Assembly (NCBI GenBank): GCA_001898465.1
Contig: MKTX01000001.1
Coordinates: 496,001-560,000 of the forward strand
Source of the DNA: Sphingobacteriales bacterium 39-19
GTDB taxonomy: Bacteria > Bacteroidota > Bacteroidia > Chitinophagales > Chitinophagaceae
DNA: 64,000 nt
Direction of reading: 5' to 3'
The position numbers and the translations under genes are program-made. Position 1 is the stretch's first letter, and each line of letters begins with the position of its first letter. Below the pieces are notes generated by a model. It ran no database searches. It worked only from the letters and a program-made list of their open reading frames with translations, and was not told where the DNA came from. This document shows, one piece after another, positions 63,545 through 64,000 of this stretch.

Positions 63545-64000
63545 ATGGGTCACATAAATTCTAATTTTAAAAAAATATGCATCGTAGAAGATAAAACCGA
63601 TTTGCGGGAAGGCATGGGTATGATGATAGAAATGAGCGACCACTATTTTTTGGCAGGAAGTTTTGCCAATGCAGAAGAAGCGCTTAAGAAAATTCCGGAA
63701 GTACGCCCGGACGCAGTATTGATGGATATTAATTTACCCGGGCAAAGTGGCATTGCTTGCGTAACCACATTAAAGGCAATAATTCCCGAAATGCAGTTTT
63801 TAATGTGTACGGCTTATGAAGACAATGAAAAAATATTTGACTCCTTAAAAGCAGGGGCCAGTGGCTATATCTTAAAAACCGAGGGCACCGAAAAAATAAT
63901 GGAAGCCCTGGATGAAATGCTCGCAGGAGGCAGCCCCATGAGCAGCAGCATAGCCCGTAAGGTAGTGGCCAGCTTTAATCCTTCGCAAAATAATAACCCG
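63545..64000 (+). CDS. response regulator receiver protein, N-terminal part
   Basis: Runs off the right edge; 152 codons are present. A CheY-like receiver: acidic pair E15/D16 (CIVEDKTD), phosphoacceptor D61 (VLMDINLPG), the Thr in CTAYED and the Lys in YILKTEG. This spacing and LKAGASGYILK fit the NarL/FixJ type with a LuxR DNA-binding domain, which would lie beyond the window. It starts 53 bases after the amidase gene and may be co-transcribed with it. The partner histidine kinase is not seen. Confidence 0.85.
   Translation, partial: MGHINSNFKKICIVEDKTDLREGMGMMIEMSDHYFLAGSFANAEEALKKIPEVRPDAVLMDINLPGQSGIACVTTLKAIIPEMQFLMCTAYEDNEKIFDSLKAGASGYILKTEGTEKIMEALDEMLAGGSPMSSSIARKVVASFNPSQNNNP

Noticed and set aside
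1..64000. search for insertion sequences, prophage, rRNA and CRISPR arrays
   Set aside because: I saw no transposase, integrase, phage structural gene, rRNA segment or regular repeat-spacer array. This was by reading only, so a short fragment could be missed.

Overview
This is a stretch of a Bacteroidota chromosome, most likely from the family Chitinophagaceae. Four things point there: -7 promoter boxes of the TAnnTTTG type with few Shine-Dalgarno sequences; a C-terminal domain for type 9 secretion; Bacteroidota families such as DUF2480, DUF4920, DUF4369/thioredoxin proteins and single-chain UvrD-nuclease fusions; and an ECF sigma factor paired with a membrane-anchored beta-barrel protein. 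The genus is an inference. I count 60 protein genes, two of them cut by the window edges. I see no rRNA, tRNA, CRISPR array, insertion sequence or prophage. Layout: 0-10 kb holds DNA-maintenance genes (PIF1-like helicase fragment, ssb, UvrD helicase-nuclease, recR), a secreted protein with 23-residue repeats and a dipeptidyl peptidase IV. 10.2-13 kb is an ECF sigma factor operon. 13-16.8 kb is the leftward translation operon rplM-rpsI-rpsB-tsf, followed by pyrH behind its own terminator and promoter. 17-25 kb carries surface-sugar genes (arabinose-5-phosphate isomerase, GDP-mannose pyrophosphorylase, kdsB, a stand-alone mannose-6-phosphate-isomerase-like cupin) plus mnmG and ybeY. 25-28.3 kb has feoA-like, nadD, chrA and nadA. 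The 566-base AT-rich gap at 28307-28872 carries two perfect and four one-mismatch DnaA boxes and is the best candidate for the chromosomal replication origin. 28.9-40 kb holds a PpiD-like chaperone, corA, asnS, a CYTH protein, cysS, an endonuclease/phosphatase-family protein, a diacylglycerol-kinase-like enzyme and a lipoprotein with a duplicated histidine/cysteine motif. 40-50 kb holds a type 9 secreted beta-helix protein, a glycine-zipper lipoprotein, two rhomboid proteases, rlmD, a thioredoxin/SurA-like pair and a barrel protein. 50-64 kb holds metF, lptB, hsp20, a GH3-like enzyme, gcvT, comB, a SNF2 helicase with two SWIM zinc motifs, a DUF4920 protein, a cell-wall amidase and the start of a response regulator. 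How the genes fit together: most are housekeeping. Envelope building recurs (Kdo activation, lptB, PpiD- and SurA-like folding factors, glycine zipper, barrel proteins, amidase), as do genome maintenance and NAD synthesis (nadA, nadD). The points most worth a second look are the candidate oriC, the precise spacing of -7 boxes to start codons that implies leaderless mRNAs, the double-SWIM SNF2 protein, the tandem 23-residue repeat protein, the barrel protein with an inner-membrane anchor, and the duplicated NPxHGxPGHRCD motif lipoprotein.
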